Shown: in pieces, positions 25,710-34,352 of the stretch | Layout of the letters: the number at the start of each line of letters is the position of its first letter | How positions within the stretch are numbered: position 1 is the stretch's first letter | Source of the DNA: Phascolarctobacterium_A sp034086985 | Lineage (GTDB): Bacteria > Bacillota > Negativicutes > Acidaminococcales > Acidaminococcaceae | Direction: 5' to 3' | Length of the DNA stretch: 64,000 bases | Assembly: GCA_034086985.1 (NCBI GenBank) | Contig: JAXDZG010000009.1 | Location: forward strand, 1-64,000 | Made by a program: the position numbers and the translations under genes | The notes under the pieces: model-generated | What the model saw: only the letters and a program-made list of their open reading frames with translations | What the model was told of the DNA's origin: nothing | The model's database searches: none

Positions 25710-26750
25710 TTAAGGTACAATCGGTAAAGCACGCAGACCTAAGCTCTCTTCTATGCCGAACATTACGTTCATGTTCTGCACTGCCTGCCCTGCCGCGCCC
25801 TTCACCAAATTATCAATACAATTCATGACGATAATGCGCCCGGTGCGCTTATCGGTTTGCCAGCCCAAATCCACGTAATTAGAGGCACGCACATTTTTCA
25901 GCTCCGGACAACCGCCCTTGCCACGCAGGCGAATGAAGAACTCCTTGCCATACATGGCTTGATAAGCCTCTTCAATCTGCGCGTCGGTAACACCTTCCTT
26001 TAATTGACCGTAGCAGGTAGCCAAAATGCCCCTGTCCACCGGCAGCAGATGAGGAGTGAACTGGATTACCACGGGCTCACCGGCAAACTCGCTGTAAATC
26101 TGCTCAATTTCCGGCGTATGACGATGGCTAGCCACGCCGTATGCCTTAAAGCTTTCGTTGACTGCGCAGTACAGGCTGCCCGCCTTCAGGCTGCGCCCTG
26201 CACCGCTGGTGCCGGACTTAGCATCCACAATAATCCCCTGATGCTCAATCAAATCGTACTTTAAAAGTGGCACCATGGCCAAGATGCTGCAGGTTGTATA
26301 GCAGCCGGGGTTGGCCACTAAGCTAGCATTTTTCACCTGGTCACGATAAAGCTCCGTCAGACCATACACAGCCTGGGCCTCAGGGTCCTCGTGCTTTACC
26401 TTATACCATTCTTCAAAGACGCGATAATCTCTAAATCTATAGTCTCCGCCCAAATCGATAATCTTCGTTGTGCTGCCACGCAGCTTTTTACCAATTTTCA
26501 TGGCATGGCCATGAGGCAGGGCGATAAAAATCACATCGCTGTCAGCCGCAATTGCTTCAATATCCTGCATGGACTGCAGATTTTTTTCAATTCTGCCGGC
26601 TAAATGGGGATACATGCTGGCGATAGCCTCGCCCGTGCTGCTTTCGGAGGTAATGCAGGCAATTTCTGCCTCAGGATGACCATCCAAAAGTCTTAAAAGC
26701 TCCACACCCGCATAGCCGGTTGCGCCGATAACACTTGCTCTCATATCCAT
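25710..26750 (-). CDS. argC: N-acetyl-gamma-glutamyl-phosphate reductase
   Basis: 346 residues. NADPH-dependent reduction of acetylglutamyl phosphate. Rossmann motif ASVIGATGYAGVELLRLL, catalytic Cys in NPGCYTT, and the GTSGAGR segment. It is the first gene of argC-J-B-D-F, directly after the promoter at 26769-26798. Confidence 0.98.
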   Translation of the reverse strand: MDMRASVIGATGYAGVELLRLLDGHPEAEIACITSESSTGEAIASMYPHLAGRIEKNLQSMQDIEAIAADSDVIFIALPHGHAMKIGKKLRGSTTKIIDLGGDYRFRDYRVFEEWYKVKHEDPEAQAVYGLTELYRDQVKNASLVANPGCYTTCSILAMVPLLKYDLIEHQGIIVDAKSGTSGAGRSLKAGSLYCAVNESFKAYGVASHRHTPEIEQIYSEFAGEPVVIQFTPHLLPVDRGILATCYGQLKEGVTDAQIEEAYQAMYGKEFFIRLRGKGGCPELKNVRASNYVDLGWQTDKRTGRIIVMNCIDNLVKGAAGQAVQNMNVMFGIEESLGLRALPIVP

Positions 26751-26768
26751 CCTCCTTTACGAATGATA

Positions 26769-26798
26769 ATTATACAACTTCTTTGCATAAAATTGCAA
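26769..26798 (-). promoter_or_regulatory. argC promoter with candidate ArgR site
   Basis: On the minus strand -35 TTGCAA (26793-26798), 18 bp, -10 TATAAT (26769-26774). The inverted repeat TTGCA-TAAAAT-TGCAA (26783-26798) overlaps the -35 and contains the TGCATAAAAT motif also found at argG. ArgR-type control is inferred. Confidence 0.6.
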
Positions 26799-26905
26799 GG
26801 CCTTTGTAAAATTTCTTTATAAAAAGGGCAAGAAACACTCATCCATTTTATACTACCTATTTTACTACTTCACGCCGAATTTTCCTAGCCTTTTTTTCAC
26901 TTTAC

Positions 26906-26935
26906 TTTACAAAAATACACAATTCCTGCTACAAT
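26906..26935 (+). promoter_or_regulatory. Promoter of the transglycosylase gene
   Basis: -35 TTTACA (26906-26911), 18-bp spacer, -10 TACAAT (26930-26935), about 30 bp ahead of the ATG at 26966. It is divergent from the argC promoter. Confidence 0.6.
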
Positions 26936-26965
26936 AGAGGGTAGAAAAATGAAAGAGGTATACTT

Positions 26966-27802
26966 ATGATAAAAACAATTATTATGGCCCTGCTAATTTT
27001 CGCCGGTATGGTAGCCTATGACTCGGCTACGAGCAAGCCCACGCCCACTGCGCCGCCCACCAAGCAGGAGCAGCAGCAACAAGAAAAAATAAATAAACAT
27101 GAAAAATCGGCAGCCATGGCCCTTTTTGTGAGCCTGCTGCCGGATAGAAAAACCTGGCCTTCTCCCATGCAAAAATTTTATTTGGCCTTCAATATGGAGG
27201 ATGTTATCGATCCCATTCGCCAAAATCCCCAGTGGACGCCCCTTAAATCCATGAGTCAGGATATTCCCAGAGCCCTCATCGCTATTGAGGACCACGACTT
27301 TTATAACCACGGCGCCATTGCTGTGGACGGCGTGCTCCGCGCCCTTTTAGTAAATATCACCGCCGGTGAAGTGGTGCAGGGAGGCAGCACCATTACCCAA
27401 CAATTTGTAAAAAATGTTTTCCTCTCCCATGAGCAGAGCATGGAGCGCAAAATCGAAGAGGCCATCCTTTCCCTGATGCTGGAGGATAATTATACCAAAG
27501 ACGAAATTCTGGAGCTCTACCTGAACACTACCTACTTCGGCGCCGGTGCCAACGGCATCAAGCAGGCGGCTAATAAATATTTTGGCAAAGCTCCCTCCGC
27601 ATTGACCCTAGCCGAGGCAGCTGTCATCGCCTCCTTGCCCTACGCCCCCAGCGCTCTCAATCCCCTGGAAAATCCGACGGATTGCAAAAAGCGCCAGCAG
27701 CTTGTCCTCGCCGCTATGCATAAATACGGCATGATTAATCAGTCCCAGCTGGCTGAGGCCAAGGCCGAGGTGATTAAGCTCACTAATGGGACAAGATTTT
27801 AG
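26966..27802 (+). CDS. mtgA: Monofunctional biosynthetic peptidoglycan transglycosylase
   Basis: 278 residues. N-terminal membrane anchor (about 3-16), a Pro/Thr/Gln-rich spacer, then a GT51 domain (about 85-265) with EDHDFYNHGAI (catalytic Glu), GGSTITQQFVKN, RKIEEAILSLMLE and ILELYLNT. It has no transpeptidase domain. It polymerises lipid II into glycan strands outside the membrane. It is one of few plus-strand genes here and stands alone. Confidence 0.93.
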   Translation: MIKTIIMALLIFAGMVAYDSATSKPTPTAPPTKQEQQQQEKINKHEKSAAMALFVSLLPDRKTWPSPMQKFYLAFNMEDVIDPIRQNPQWTPLKSMSQDIPRALIAIEDHDFYNHGAIAVDGVLRALLVNITAGEVVQGGSTITQQFVKNVFLSHEQSMERKIEEAILSLMLEDNYTKDEILELYLNTTYFGAGANGIKQAANKYFGKAPSALTLAEAAVIASLPYAPSALNPLENPTDCKKRQQLVLAAMHKYGMINQSQLAEAKAEVIKLTNGTRF

Positions 27803-27886
27803 CTTTACTGTCTTTTTTCAGCTTTCTTGACATTTTTCAGCTTTCCCATCATTATATACGACAAATTTACTGTCATCTATAGCATA

Positions 27887-27953
27887 AGCGCCCCAGTACA
27901 GCGAAAGATGTGATTCCTCTCAATCTCATCCTATGCCGCTACTCAGGGGCGCT
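27887..27953. other. Long imperfect hairpin in a convergent intergenic region
   Basis: AGCGCCCC (27887-27894) pairs perfectly with GGGGCGCT (27946-27953). Inside, AGCG pairs with CGCT, then GATG-T-GATT with AATC-T-CATC around a six-base loop, leaving two internal loops. The whole 67 nt folds as one rod. There is no uridine tract on either side, so it is not a standard terminator. It lies between the 3' ends of the transglycosylase and Rpn genes. Confidence 0.45.
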
Positions 27954-27965
27954 AATTATTATTTC

Positions 27966-28793
27966 TTATGTATTCTTGGAGACATAGTCATAATACGCCT
28001 GCCGTTCCTTTGTAGTACAATCTAAATCATCCATAGCTTCCTCGCAAGTCATATTCTTCGACTTCATTCTTCTCTCAACCATGGATATAATCTGATTTGC
28101 TTCTCCTTCCACAAAGCCTTCACGCTTCGCATCCTTAATTCGAGTTGCCAGTACCATAAAATCCCTCCTCGCTACGGGGTCATTCTTTACAGCCACGATT
28201 TGACGGGCCACATCCTCTGTAAACTCGTCTACTGGCTCATTAGTCACTACATATTGCAAAAAATTCTTGAGCAAAGTATTCACTTCACCATGCTTGCCTT
28301 TGGCATTTATAAGCTTCACTGTCACATCATTGGCCAGCTCTAGCTCCAAATTCTCCAAGCAGCGACTCTTAAAAGTATACACATACCTGCCCTCATGATA
28401 CAAATCAAAAGTACAAATAAAAATCAGCACCAAAGGATCAAGCTCATCAAAGTCCTGGCCCTTTTTCAGCATGTCCATATCAATTACCGATTGATAATAA
28501 CGGGTACGCTTGGGCAAAAGGGCTTCTCCTGTATCGCCAATCACGTTCCTGGCCTGCATCTCCAGATTATACCTAGTGTGATGCTCATCAGCAAGTATCA
28601 CATCCAGCCTGATGCCACGGCTGTCATAATATGGCTGCAGCGTCTTTTCAGTGTCAATGTAAACAATATCCTCAATCTCCTGTTGCATGATACTGCCTAC
28701 TAGCCGCTTGCACAGCTCCTTATTGCTTTTCATGACCTCCTTAAACATGAAGTCATTGCTGATTTTTAAATCTTCAAATCTTGTCTCGGTCAT
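27966..28793 (-). CDS. Rpn-family PD-(D/E)XK nuclease / transposase-like protein
   Basis: 275 residues. The N terminus (LKISNDFMFKEVM) and the nuclease core D-x(n)-E-x-Q in RLDVILAD...YNLEMQA place it in the Rpn/PDDEXK_2 family once annotated as transposases. Rpn proteins are DNA endonucleases that promote recA-independent recombination or act as toxic phage-defence enzymes. A variable helical tail begins at about 225. It stands alone and is well expressed-looking in codon use. It differs from the Rpn at 56.3 kb in sequence but not in general layout. Confidence 0.85.
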   Translation of the reverse strand: MTETRFEDLKISNDFMFKEVMKSNKELCKRLVGSIMQQEIEDIVYIDTEKTLQPYYDSRGIRLDVILADEHHTRYNLEMQARNVIGDTGEALLPKRTRYYQSVIDMDMLKKGQDFDELDPLVLIFICTFDLYHEGRYVYTFKSRCLENLELELANDVTVKLINAKGKHGEVNTLLKNFLQYVVTNEPVDEFTEDVARQIVAVKNDPVARRDFMVLATRIKDAKREGFVEGEANQIISMVERRMKSKNMTCEEAMDDLDCTTKERQAYYDYVSKNT

Positions 28794-28896
28794 CTTCTCT
28801 TCCTCCTTAATTATAGCATAATCTCATAAATTCTTGCATGATAAATTTGTAAAACTCCCCCAATTAAACCATCACCCAATGCCTGTACCCCTATAA

Positions 28897-29003
28897 CAAA
28901 AAAAGCACCTGTCAAGCTCTGACAGGTGCCAACCGAACCGCACGTTCGGGCAGAAGCTCCTTGCACTCACACAAACTGTGCTTGCAAGGCTACCGCTGCA
29001 ACT
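28897..29003 (-). ncRNA. Unidentified structured small RNA
   Basis: On the minus strand a promoter (-35 TTGTGC 29033-29038, 17 bp, -10 TATAAT 29010-29015) should start an RNA near 29003. It has no reading frame of note. It can form a long arm (GCAG / CTGC, internal loop, CTTGCA / TGCAAG, CACA / TGTG), a second hairpin CCGAAC-GTGC-GGTTCGG and a terminator GCACCTGTCA-AGCTC-TGACAGGTGC followed by TTTTTTT. It does not match 6S, SRP, tmRNA, RNase P or T-box motifs that I know. It lies between glmS and the Rpn gene. Confidence 0.7.
28898..28929 (-). terminator. Terminator of the small RNA
   Basis: Perfect 10-bp stem (28905-28914 with 28920-28929), five-base loop and seven T on the minus strand. 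Strong intrinsic terminator that ends the small RNA before the Rpn gene. Confidence 0.9.
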
Positions 29004-29009
29004 ACTTGT

Positions 29010-29038
29010 ATTATACAACTTCTCTATATTTCGCACAA
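29010..29038 (-). promoter_or_regulatory. Promoter of the small RNA
   Basis: -35 TTGTGC, 17-bp spacer and consensus -10 TATAAT on the minus strand, between the glmS terminator and the RNA. Confidence 0.7.
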
Positions 29039-29096
29039 GAGTTTATAATACGAACAAGCTGTAAAATTTATTTTCCTGTACAAAAATTTCACATAC

Positions 29097-29132
29097 AAAA
29101 ACCGCTCTAGCTGCTACACTAGAGCGGTTTTT
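29097..29132. terminator. Terminator of glmS
   Basis: Perfect 10-bp stem ACCGCTCTAG (29101-29110) and CTAGAGCGGT (29119-29128) with an 8-nt loop and T runs on both sides. It lies 14 bp past the glmS stop. Confidence 0.9.
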
Positions 29133-29145
29133 CTTTATTATGTAA

Positions 29146-30975
29146 TTATTCGACAGTTACAGATTTTGCAAGGTTACGCGGCTTGTCCACATCGCAGCCA
29201 CGAGTTAAAGCTGCGTAATAAGCCAAAAGCTGCAAGGGCAGCACTGCCAGCAGCGGCGCCAAATACTTGTCGGTCTTAGGAATATAAATGACATGGTCAG
29301 CATACTTCGCCAAGGAAGTATCCCCCTCAAAGCCGATGGCAATAACCACTGCCTCGCGGGCCTTAACCTCCTGCAAATTGCTAACGGTCTTGTCATATAC
29401 ATCCATCTGGGTTGCCAAAACAATGACGGGCACACCGGACACAATCAAAGCCAGGGTACCATGCTTCAGCTCGCCTGCTGCATAGGCCTCAGCATGAATA
29501 TAGGAAATTTCCTTCAGCTTCAACGCGCCCTCCAGAGCTACAGCATAGTCCAAGCTGCGACCCAGGAAGAAAGCATCCTCACTGGAGCCATACTCACGGG
29601 CGAAAACCTTAATCTGGTCCACATTCTCCAGCATCTGGTGAATTTGCTCCGGAATGGAGGTCAGGCCTGCTGCCAAAGCCTCAGCCTTCTCCTCAGTCAA
29701 GGTACCGCGCAGACGGCCCACATAAATAGCCAGCATCAGCATAGCCAACAGCTGGGTAGTATAGGCCTTGGTGGAAGCTACGGCGATTTCCGGACCGGCG
29801 TAGGTGTACACAACCTGATCCGCATCACGGGCAATAGAGCTGCCTACCACGTTGGTCACAGCCAAGGTGCGGGAGCCCAGGCGCTTAGCCTCGCGCAAAG
29901 CAGCCAAGGTATCGGAGGTTTCACCGCTCTGACTAATAACAATGGTCAGACTGTTGCCATCAACCAAGGGATCGCGATAACGGAACTCGCTGGCAATATC
30001 CACCTCAACGGGAATGCGCGCCAGCTGCTCTAAGTAATATTTGCCAACGATGCCTGCATGATAAGCAGTGCCGCAGGCCACGATAAAGATCTTATTAATA
30101 TCGCCCATTTCCTCCGGGGTCCAGTTCAGCTCGGGGAAGGAAATAGTCTTGGACTCAGCATTCAGACGACCGGTCATGGTGTCGCGCATAGCCTTAGGCT
30201 GCTCGTAAATTTCCTTCAGCATGAAATGCTCAAAGCCGCCCTTTTCGGCAGCCTCAGCGTTCCAGTTAACCTCGAACACCTTCTTGCTAATAGGAGTGCC
30301 ATTAATATCCTGTACCCACACGCCGTCAGCAGTAACGGTAGCGATTTCACCATCACTCATAATAAAGGTACGGCGGGTGTGATTAATAATAGCCGGAATA
30401 TCAGAAGCGATAAAGTTTTCGCCCTCGCCCAGGCCAATAACCAACGGGTTATCCTTCTTGGTGCAAATAATCTTATCAGGCTCATATTGGCACATAAATA
30501 CCAGGCTGTAGGAGCCCTTGATAAGCTTCAAAACCTTTTTCACGGTCTCTTCAAAATCACCATCATATTGGTCCTCCAACAGGTGAGCAACTACCTCACT
30601 GTCGGTTTCGGACAGGAACACATGCCCCTTGGTAATCAATTCTTCCTTCAGGGACAGATAATTTTCGATAATGCCGTTGTGCACTACCACAAATTTGCCG
30701 CTGCCATCCATATGGGGATGAGCATTGCGGTCGGAGGGACGGCCATGGGTTGCCCAACGGGTATGACCAATACCCATGGTGCCCACGGGCATCTTGCCCA
30801 CCAGCTTCTCACGCAGCGCATCCAAACGACCCACGCATTTGTCCACACGGATAGCGCCATTTTCCATCACAGCAATACCGGCAGAATCATAACCACGGTA
30901 CTCCAGCTTGCTCATTCCGTCCAGCAAAAAGGGAGCAGCCTGATTACTGCCAATGTAACCAACGATACCACACAT
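29146..30975 (-). CDS. glmS: Glutamine-fructose-6-phosphate aminotransferase GlmS
   Basis: 609 residues. First step of UDP-GlcNAc synthesis. N-terminal class II glutaminase starts at C2 (MCGIVGYIGSN) with GHTRWATHG; two SIS isomerase domains follow (SQSGETSDT, STKAYTTQ), ending LAKSVTVE. The 334-bp leader holds a glmS ribozyme, so feedback by glucosamine-6-phosphate is expected. glmM lies directly upstream on the same strand. Confidence 0.98.
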   Translation of the reverse strand: MCGIVGYIGSNQAAPFLLDGMSKLEYRGYDSAGIAVMENGAIRVDKCVGRLDALREKLVGKMPVGTMGIGHTRWATHGRPSDRNAHPHMDGSGKFVVVHNGIIENYLSLKEELITKGHVFLSETDSEVVAHLLEDQYDGDFEETVKKVLKLIKGSYSLVFMCQYEPDKIICTKKDNPLVIGLGEGENFIASDIPAIINHTRRTFIMSDGEIATVTADGVWVQDINGTPISKKVFEVNWNAEAAEKGGFEHFMLKEIYEQPKAMRDTMTGRLNAESKTISFPELNWTPEEMGDINKIFIVACGTAYHAGIVGKYYLEQLARIPVEVDIASEFRYRDPLVDGNSLTIVISQSGETSDTLAALREAKRLGSRTLAVTNVVGSSIARDADQVVYTYAGPEIAVASTKAYTTQLLAMLMLAIYVGRLRGTLTEEKAEALAAGLTSIPEQIHQMLENVDQIKVFAREYGSSEDAFFLGRSLDYAVALEGALKLKEISYIHAEAYAAGELKHGTLALIVSGVPVIVLATQMDVYDKTVSNLQEVKAREAVVIAIGFEGDTSLAKYADHVIYIPKTDKYLAPLLAVLPLQLLAYYAALTRGCDVDKPRNLAKSVTVE

Positions 30976-30999
30976 ACTAGTATCCTCCTAAATTGTATT

Positions 31000-31150
31000 T
31001 GCTATTCTGCTACCGAAGCTTTCCCTCCACTGTTACCAATGGGCTTTGTTTTCGGCTTGCGGCCCACAGCCGGCCGTGAGGCATCCGCTGACTACTCGAT
31101 AACCTCATTCCTCGTCTGCCGCAAATCTCTTTGCGGTACATGCGCTCTGT
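31000..31150 (-). ncRNA. glmS ribozyme (self-cleaving riboswitch)
   Basis: On the minus strand the leader contains the conserved ribozyme core in order: AGCGC at the cleavage site (A at 31146, G1 at 31145), a CCGCAAA / TTTGCGG-type stem, GACGAGG (31110-31116), GGTTATCGAG (about 31095-31104), CAGCGGATG (31082-31090) and CCTCACGG. A pairing region with GCAAGC and GGAAAGCTT follows before the ribosome site. Glucosamine-6-phosphate acts as cofactor for cleavage and lowers glmS mRNA. The 3' boundary is approximate. Confidence 0.93.
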
Positions 31151-31232
31151 CATTTATCAGCCATAAAATTTATGACATACAATTATGCCGCGCAGGCGCA
31201 ACCCCACGCGGCACATCTTCGTGACTATATTT

Positions 31233-31261
31233 ATTTTACAATATTCTCACCAAAAAGACAA
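31233..31261 (-). promoter_or_regulatory. Probable glmS promoter
   Basis: On the minus strand -35 TTGTCT (31256-31261), 17-bp spacer, -10 TAAAAT (31233-31238). It lies about 90 bp ahead of the ribozyme cleavage site and after the glmM stop. A GCCGCG / CGCGGC hairpin lies between promoter and ribozyme. Confidence 0.55.
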
Positions 31262-31309
31262 GTAAATAAATGGTGACATTCTGCTCCTACCCTAGGGCAG
31301 AACAAAACC

Positions 31310-32650
31310 TTAGGCCAGTTCGGAGACAACTACATCGCCTATTAAGCTTGCAATCTGCTCCAAGCGCTCCTGGTTCGGGCCCTCAGCCATAATGCGAATC
31401 AAGGGCTCGGTACCGCTAGCGCGTACCAAAATCTGGCCATTATCGCCCAGCTCATCCTGATATTTCTTAATAACCTCCTGGATAGCAGCTCTTTCCTGCC
31501 AGCCATTCTTATCCTTCACCCGCACATTGAGCAGCACTTGGGGATATTTAGTCATCACAGCGCCCAGCTCGGACAGGGGCTTATTATTCTTAACCATAGC
31601 ACACAGCAGCTGCACTGCGGTCAAAATACCATCGCCGGTCTTGGCAAACTCGGAGAAAATAATATGGCCGGATTGCTCGCCGCCGATGGAATAATTGTGC
31701 TTCATCATCTCTTCCAGCACATAGCGGTCGCCTACAGCGGTCTTGCAGGTCTTGCCACCATGGGCCTTCATGGCTTGGTGCAGGCCCACATTACTCATCA
31801 CGGTCACAACCAGCATATCATCGTTCAGCTTCTTGCGCTTCATCAGCTCCAGAGCGCAGATGAGCATGATTTGGTCGCCGTCTAAGGCTTCGCCGTTTTC
31901 GTCAACTACGAGGCAACGGTCAGCGTCGCCATCGTTGGCAATACCGGCGTGAGCGCCCACCTCTACAACCTTCTTTTGCAGTGCTTCCAGATGGGTGGAG
32001 CCACAGCCATTATTAATATTAATGCCGTTGGGCTCGTTGAAAATGGTAACAACCTCAGCGCCAAGGCTGCGCAAAATCATCGGCGCAATCTCGCTATTAG
32101 CGCCGTTGGAGCAGTCCATGACCACCTTCAGGCCCTTCAAATCAGCATAAGCAGTGCTCAAAATATGCTTAATATAGAGCTCTGCTAAATTCTTTTCGTA
32201 AATAATGCTGCCCACGCTGCTACCGCTGACAGCCTTGCTGTAGTCGATGGGAGTCTTCACGATGGCTTCAATCTCGTCCTCCACGGTGTCCGGCAGCTTG
32301 TGACCGGTTTGGGAGAAGAATTTAATGCCGTTATCCTCAAAGGGATTGTGGGACGCGGAAATAACTACGCCTGCGTTGGCCTTCACCACGGAGGTGAGGA
32401 AGGACACAGCAGGTGTGGGCATTACGCCCAAAAGATGAGCATTGCCACCGGCGCTGCAGATGCCTGCGGCCAGCGCCGCCTCCAGCATTTGGCCGCTGCG
32501 ACGAGTGTCGCGGCCAATAATAATCTTGGGAGCATGACCCTCCCTGCTAAAATATTTTGCGGCTGCGTAGCCCAGCTTAAAGGCCAGCTCCGGCGTAAGC
32601 TCCACATTGGCTACGCCACGCACACCATCAGTACCAAACATTCTTGCCAT
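31310..32650 (-). CDS. glmM: Phosphoglucosamine mutase GlmM
   Basis: 446 residues. Converts glucosamine-6-phosphate to the 1-phosphate. N terminus RMFGTDGVRGVAN, catalytic serine loop VISASHNPFEDNG, metal loop DGDADRC, and sugar-specificity loop GGEQSGHI. It lies between the cdaA-cdaR-flavoprotein group and glmS. In Firmicutes GlmM can bind and restrain CdaA, and this neighbourhood fits that link. Confidence 0.98.
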   Translation of the reverse strand: MARMFGTDGVRGVANVELTPELAFKLGYAAAKYFSREGHAPKIIIGRDTRRSGQMLEAALAAGICSAGGNAHLLGVMPTPAVSFLTSVVKANAGVVISASHNPFEDNGIKFFSQTGHKLPDTVEDEIEAIVKTPIDYSKAVSGSSVGSIIYEKNLAELYIKHILSTAYADLKGLKVVMDCSNGANSEIAPMILRSLGAEVVTIFNEPNGININNGCGSTHLEALQKKVVEVGAHAGIANDGDADRCLVVDENGEALDGDQIMLICALELMKRKKLNDDMLVVTVMSNVGLHQAMKAHGGKTCKTAVGDRYVLEEMMKHNYSIGGEQSGHIIFSEFAKTGDGILTAVQLLCAMVKNNKPLSELGAVMTKYPQVLLNVRVKDKNGWQERAAIQEVIKKYQDELGDNGQILVRASGTEPLIRIMAEGPNQERLEQIASLIGDVVVSELA

Positions 32651-32738
32651 TGTATGACCTCCCTAAAAGTCCTTGTATCTATATCAGGAATTATCTGCAA
32701 GCTATAGTAAAATTATACCACAAAATCTATTGCAAAAA

Positions 32739-34352
32739 CTATTTAATAGGTGCAAACCTAGTCATAATCGCTCTGGCCACATGATAGCCATCCAGCGCGG
32801 CGCTCATAATGCCACCGGCATACCCGGCGCCCTCACCACAAGGATACAGCAAATCATGGGTCACAGAAGCATAGCTTACCTTGTCACGCTCGATGCGCAC
32901 GGGCGCCGAGGTGCGTGTTTCCACGCCGGTGAGCAGCGCGCCGCCGTCGTCATAGCCCGTGAGCTTTTTGCCAAAGCTCACTATGCCCTGACGCAACGTG
33001 TCCGTCACATAGCGTGGCAGAACCTTGTCCAAGGCGCAGGGCGTCAGACCTGGGCGGTAGGAGCCCTGTACCATGCTCGTTAAATCAGGCGTGGACTGAG
33101 CTAGGAAGCTGGCGAAATTCTGGGCCGGCGCATGGTAATTACCACCGCCCAGCGCAAAGGCTAGGCCCTCGTACTGGCGCTGAAAGGCCACGCCATCTAA
33201 GGGGTGAGCGCCGAAATCCTCGGCGCTCACATTCACCACCAGCGCACTATTGGCGATGCCGCTGTCCCGCTTGAACATGCTCATACCGTTCACGACCACA
33301 CCGCTGCTTTCTGAAGCGGCGGCCACTACCTGGCCACCGGGGCACATGCAGAAGGAGTAGGCCGTGCGGCTTTTGTCAGGGGTGTGATAGACTAGCGCGT
33401 AGTCCGCTGCACCCAGCAAATGGTTGCCGGCGAAGCTGCCATACTGGGCTCTATCAATGAGCTCCTGGGGATGCTCGATGCGCACCCCGATGGCAAAGGG
33501 CTTGCTCACGATGCCAATGCCCCTCGCCGCCAGCATGGCATAGGTGTCGCGGGCACTGTGCCCGCAGGCCAGCACCACTGCCCCGGCGGCGATGCGCTCG
33601 CCGCTGGCTAAAACCACGCCTCGCACAGTGCTCCCTTCAGTGAGGAAATCGGTGACATGGGCGTTGTAGCGGATGCTACCGCCCAGGTCACAGATGCGCT
33701 TACTCAAGCCTGTAACCATGGCTCTCAGCTTATCGGTGCCCACATGGGGCTTGTGCTCCCAAAGGATATTCTCCGGGGCGCCGGCGTCCACAAAAAGCTG
33801 CAAAATCTCCGCCATCACCGGGTCGTTAACCCTTGTAGTGAGCTTGCCATCGGAGAAGGTGCCGGCGCCGCCCTCGCCAAACTGTACGTTGCTGACGGGG
33901 TCGAACTGGCCCGTGCTCCAAAAACGGTGCACGTCCGTGACCCTTTGGGCCACGGGCTTGCCCCGCTCTAGGAGCAGGGGCTTGTAGCCGTGCCGGGCCA
34001 GCTCCAGGGCTGCCAGCAGCCCTGCGGGGCCCGCACCTATCACCACTGGCGGTGCCGCCAGTGGCAGCGTGCCCAAAGTGAAGCCCTCTTGCTTGGGCTC
34101 CTCGTAGAGCGACACGTCGCGGTCGCCTAGCAGTCGCTTGCCCAAGCGACTGCTTTTATTTACATCCACCTCAGCCAGCACGTGGTGATTGAGGCAGATT
34201 TCGTTCTTTTTGCGTGCGTCCACAGCCTTGCGCAAAAGCTTCACCTGGCCCAGCGCTGCCGCGCTCAGCCCCAGCTTTTTGCACACGGCCTGCTCTAGGC
34301 TGCATTCGTGGAGCAGGCTAATCCGCACATTATTAATCTTCAGCTGCATCAT
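32739..34352 (-). CDS. FAD-dependent dehydrogenase, COG2509 family
   Basis: 537 residues. A small alpha/beta N-terminal domain (about 1-85) precedes the FAD-binding Rossmann motif VVIGAGPAGLLAALELARHG. Further landmarks are GEGGAGTFSDGKL, VLACGHSARDT and a C-terminal GEGAGYAGGIMSAALDG. The family is widespread in anaerobes but its substrate is unknown. The gene starts 1 nt after cdaR, so it belongs to the cdaA-cdaR-glmM unit, a position it also keeps in relatives as far as I recall. Confidence 0.88.
   Translation of the reverse strand: MMQLKINNVRISLLHECSLEQAVCKKLGLSAAALGQVKLLRKAVDARKKNEICLNHHVLAEVDVNKSSRLGKRLLGDRDVSLYEEPKQEGFTLGTLPLAAPPVVIGAGPAGLLAALELARHGYKPLLLERGKPVAQRVTDVHRFWSTGQFDPVSNVQFGEGGAGTFSDGKLTTRVNDPVMAEILQLFVDAGAPENILWEHKPHVGTDKLRAMVTGLSKRICDLGGSIRYNAHVTDFLTEGSTVRGVVLASGERIAAGAVVLACGHSARDTYAMLAARGIGIVSKPFAIGVRIEHPQELIDRAQYGSFAGNHLLGAADYALVYHTPDKSRTAYSFCMCPGGQVVAAASESSGVVVNGMSMFKRDSGIANSALVVNVSAEDFGAHPLDGVAFQRQYEGLAFALGGGNYHAPAQNFASFLAQSTPDLTSMVQGSYRPGLTPCALDKVLPRYVTDTLRQGIVSFGKKLTGYDDGGALLTGVETRTSAPVRIERDKVSYASVTHDLLYPCGEGAGYAGGIMSAALDGYHVARAIMTRFAPIK

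Noticed and set aside
27887..27953. Bidirectional terminator
   Set aside because: No uridine tract on either strand and the helix is broken by two internal loops.
27966..28793. Insertion sequence transposase
   Set aside because: Rpn-family genes are often named transposases, but no terminal inverted repeats or target duplication are visible.
28897..29003. T-box, 6S or SRP RNA
   Set aside because: No T-box consensus, no 6S open-bubble fold and no SRP GGAAG/AGCAGCC loop; no downstream gene reads from it because a terminator intervenes.
30058..31224. 388-codon open frame antisense to glmS and the ribozyme
   Set aside because: Composition effect over a conserved gene; it would also run through the ribozyme.
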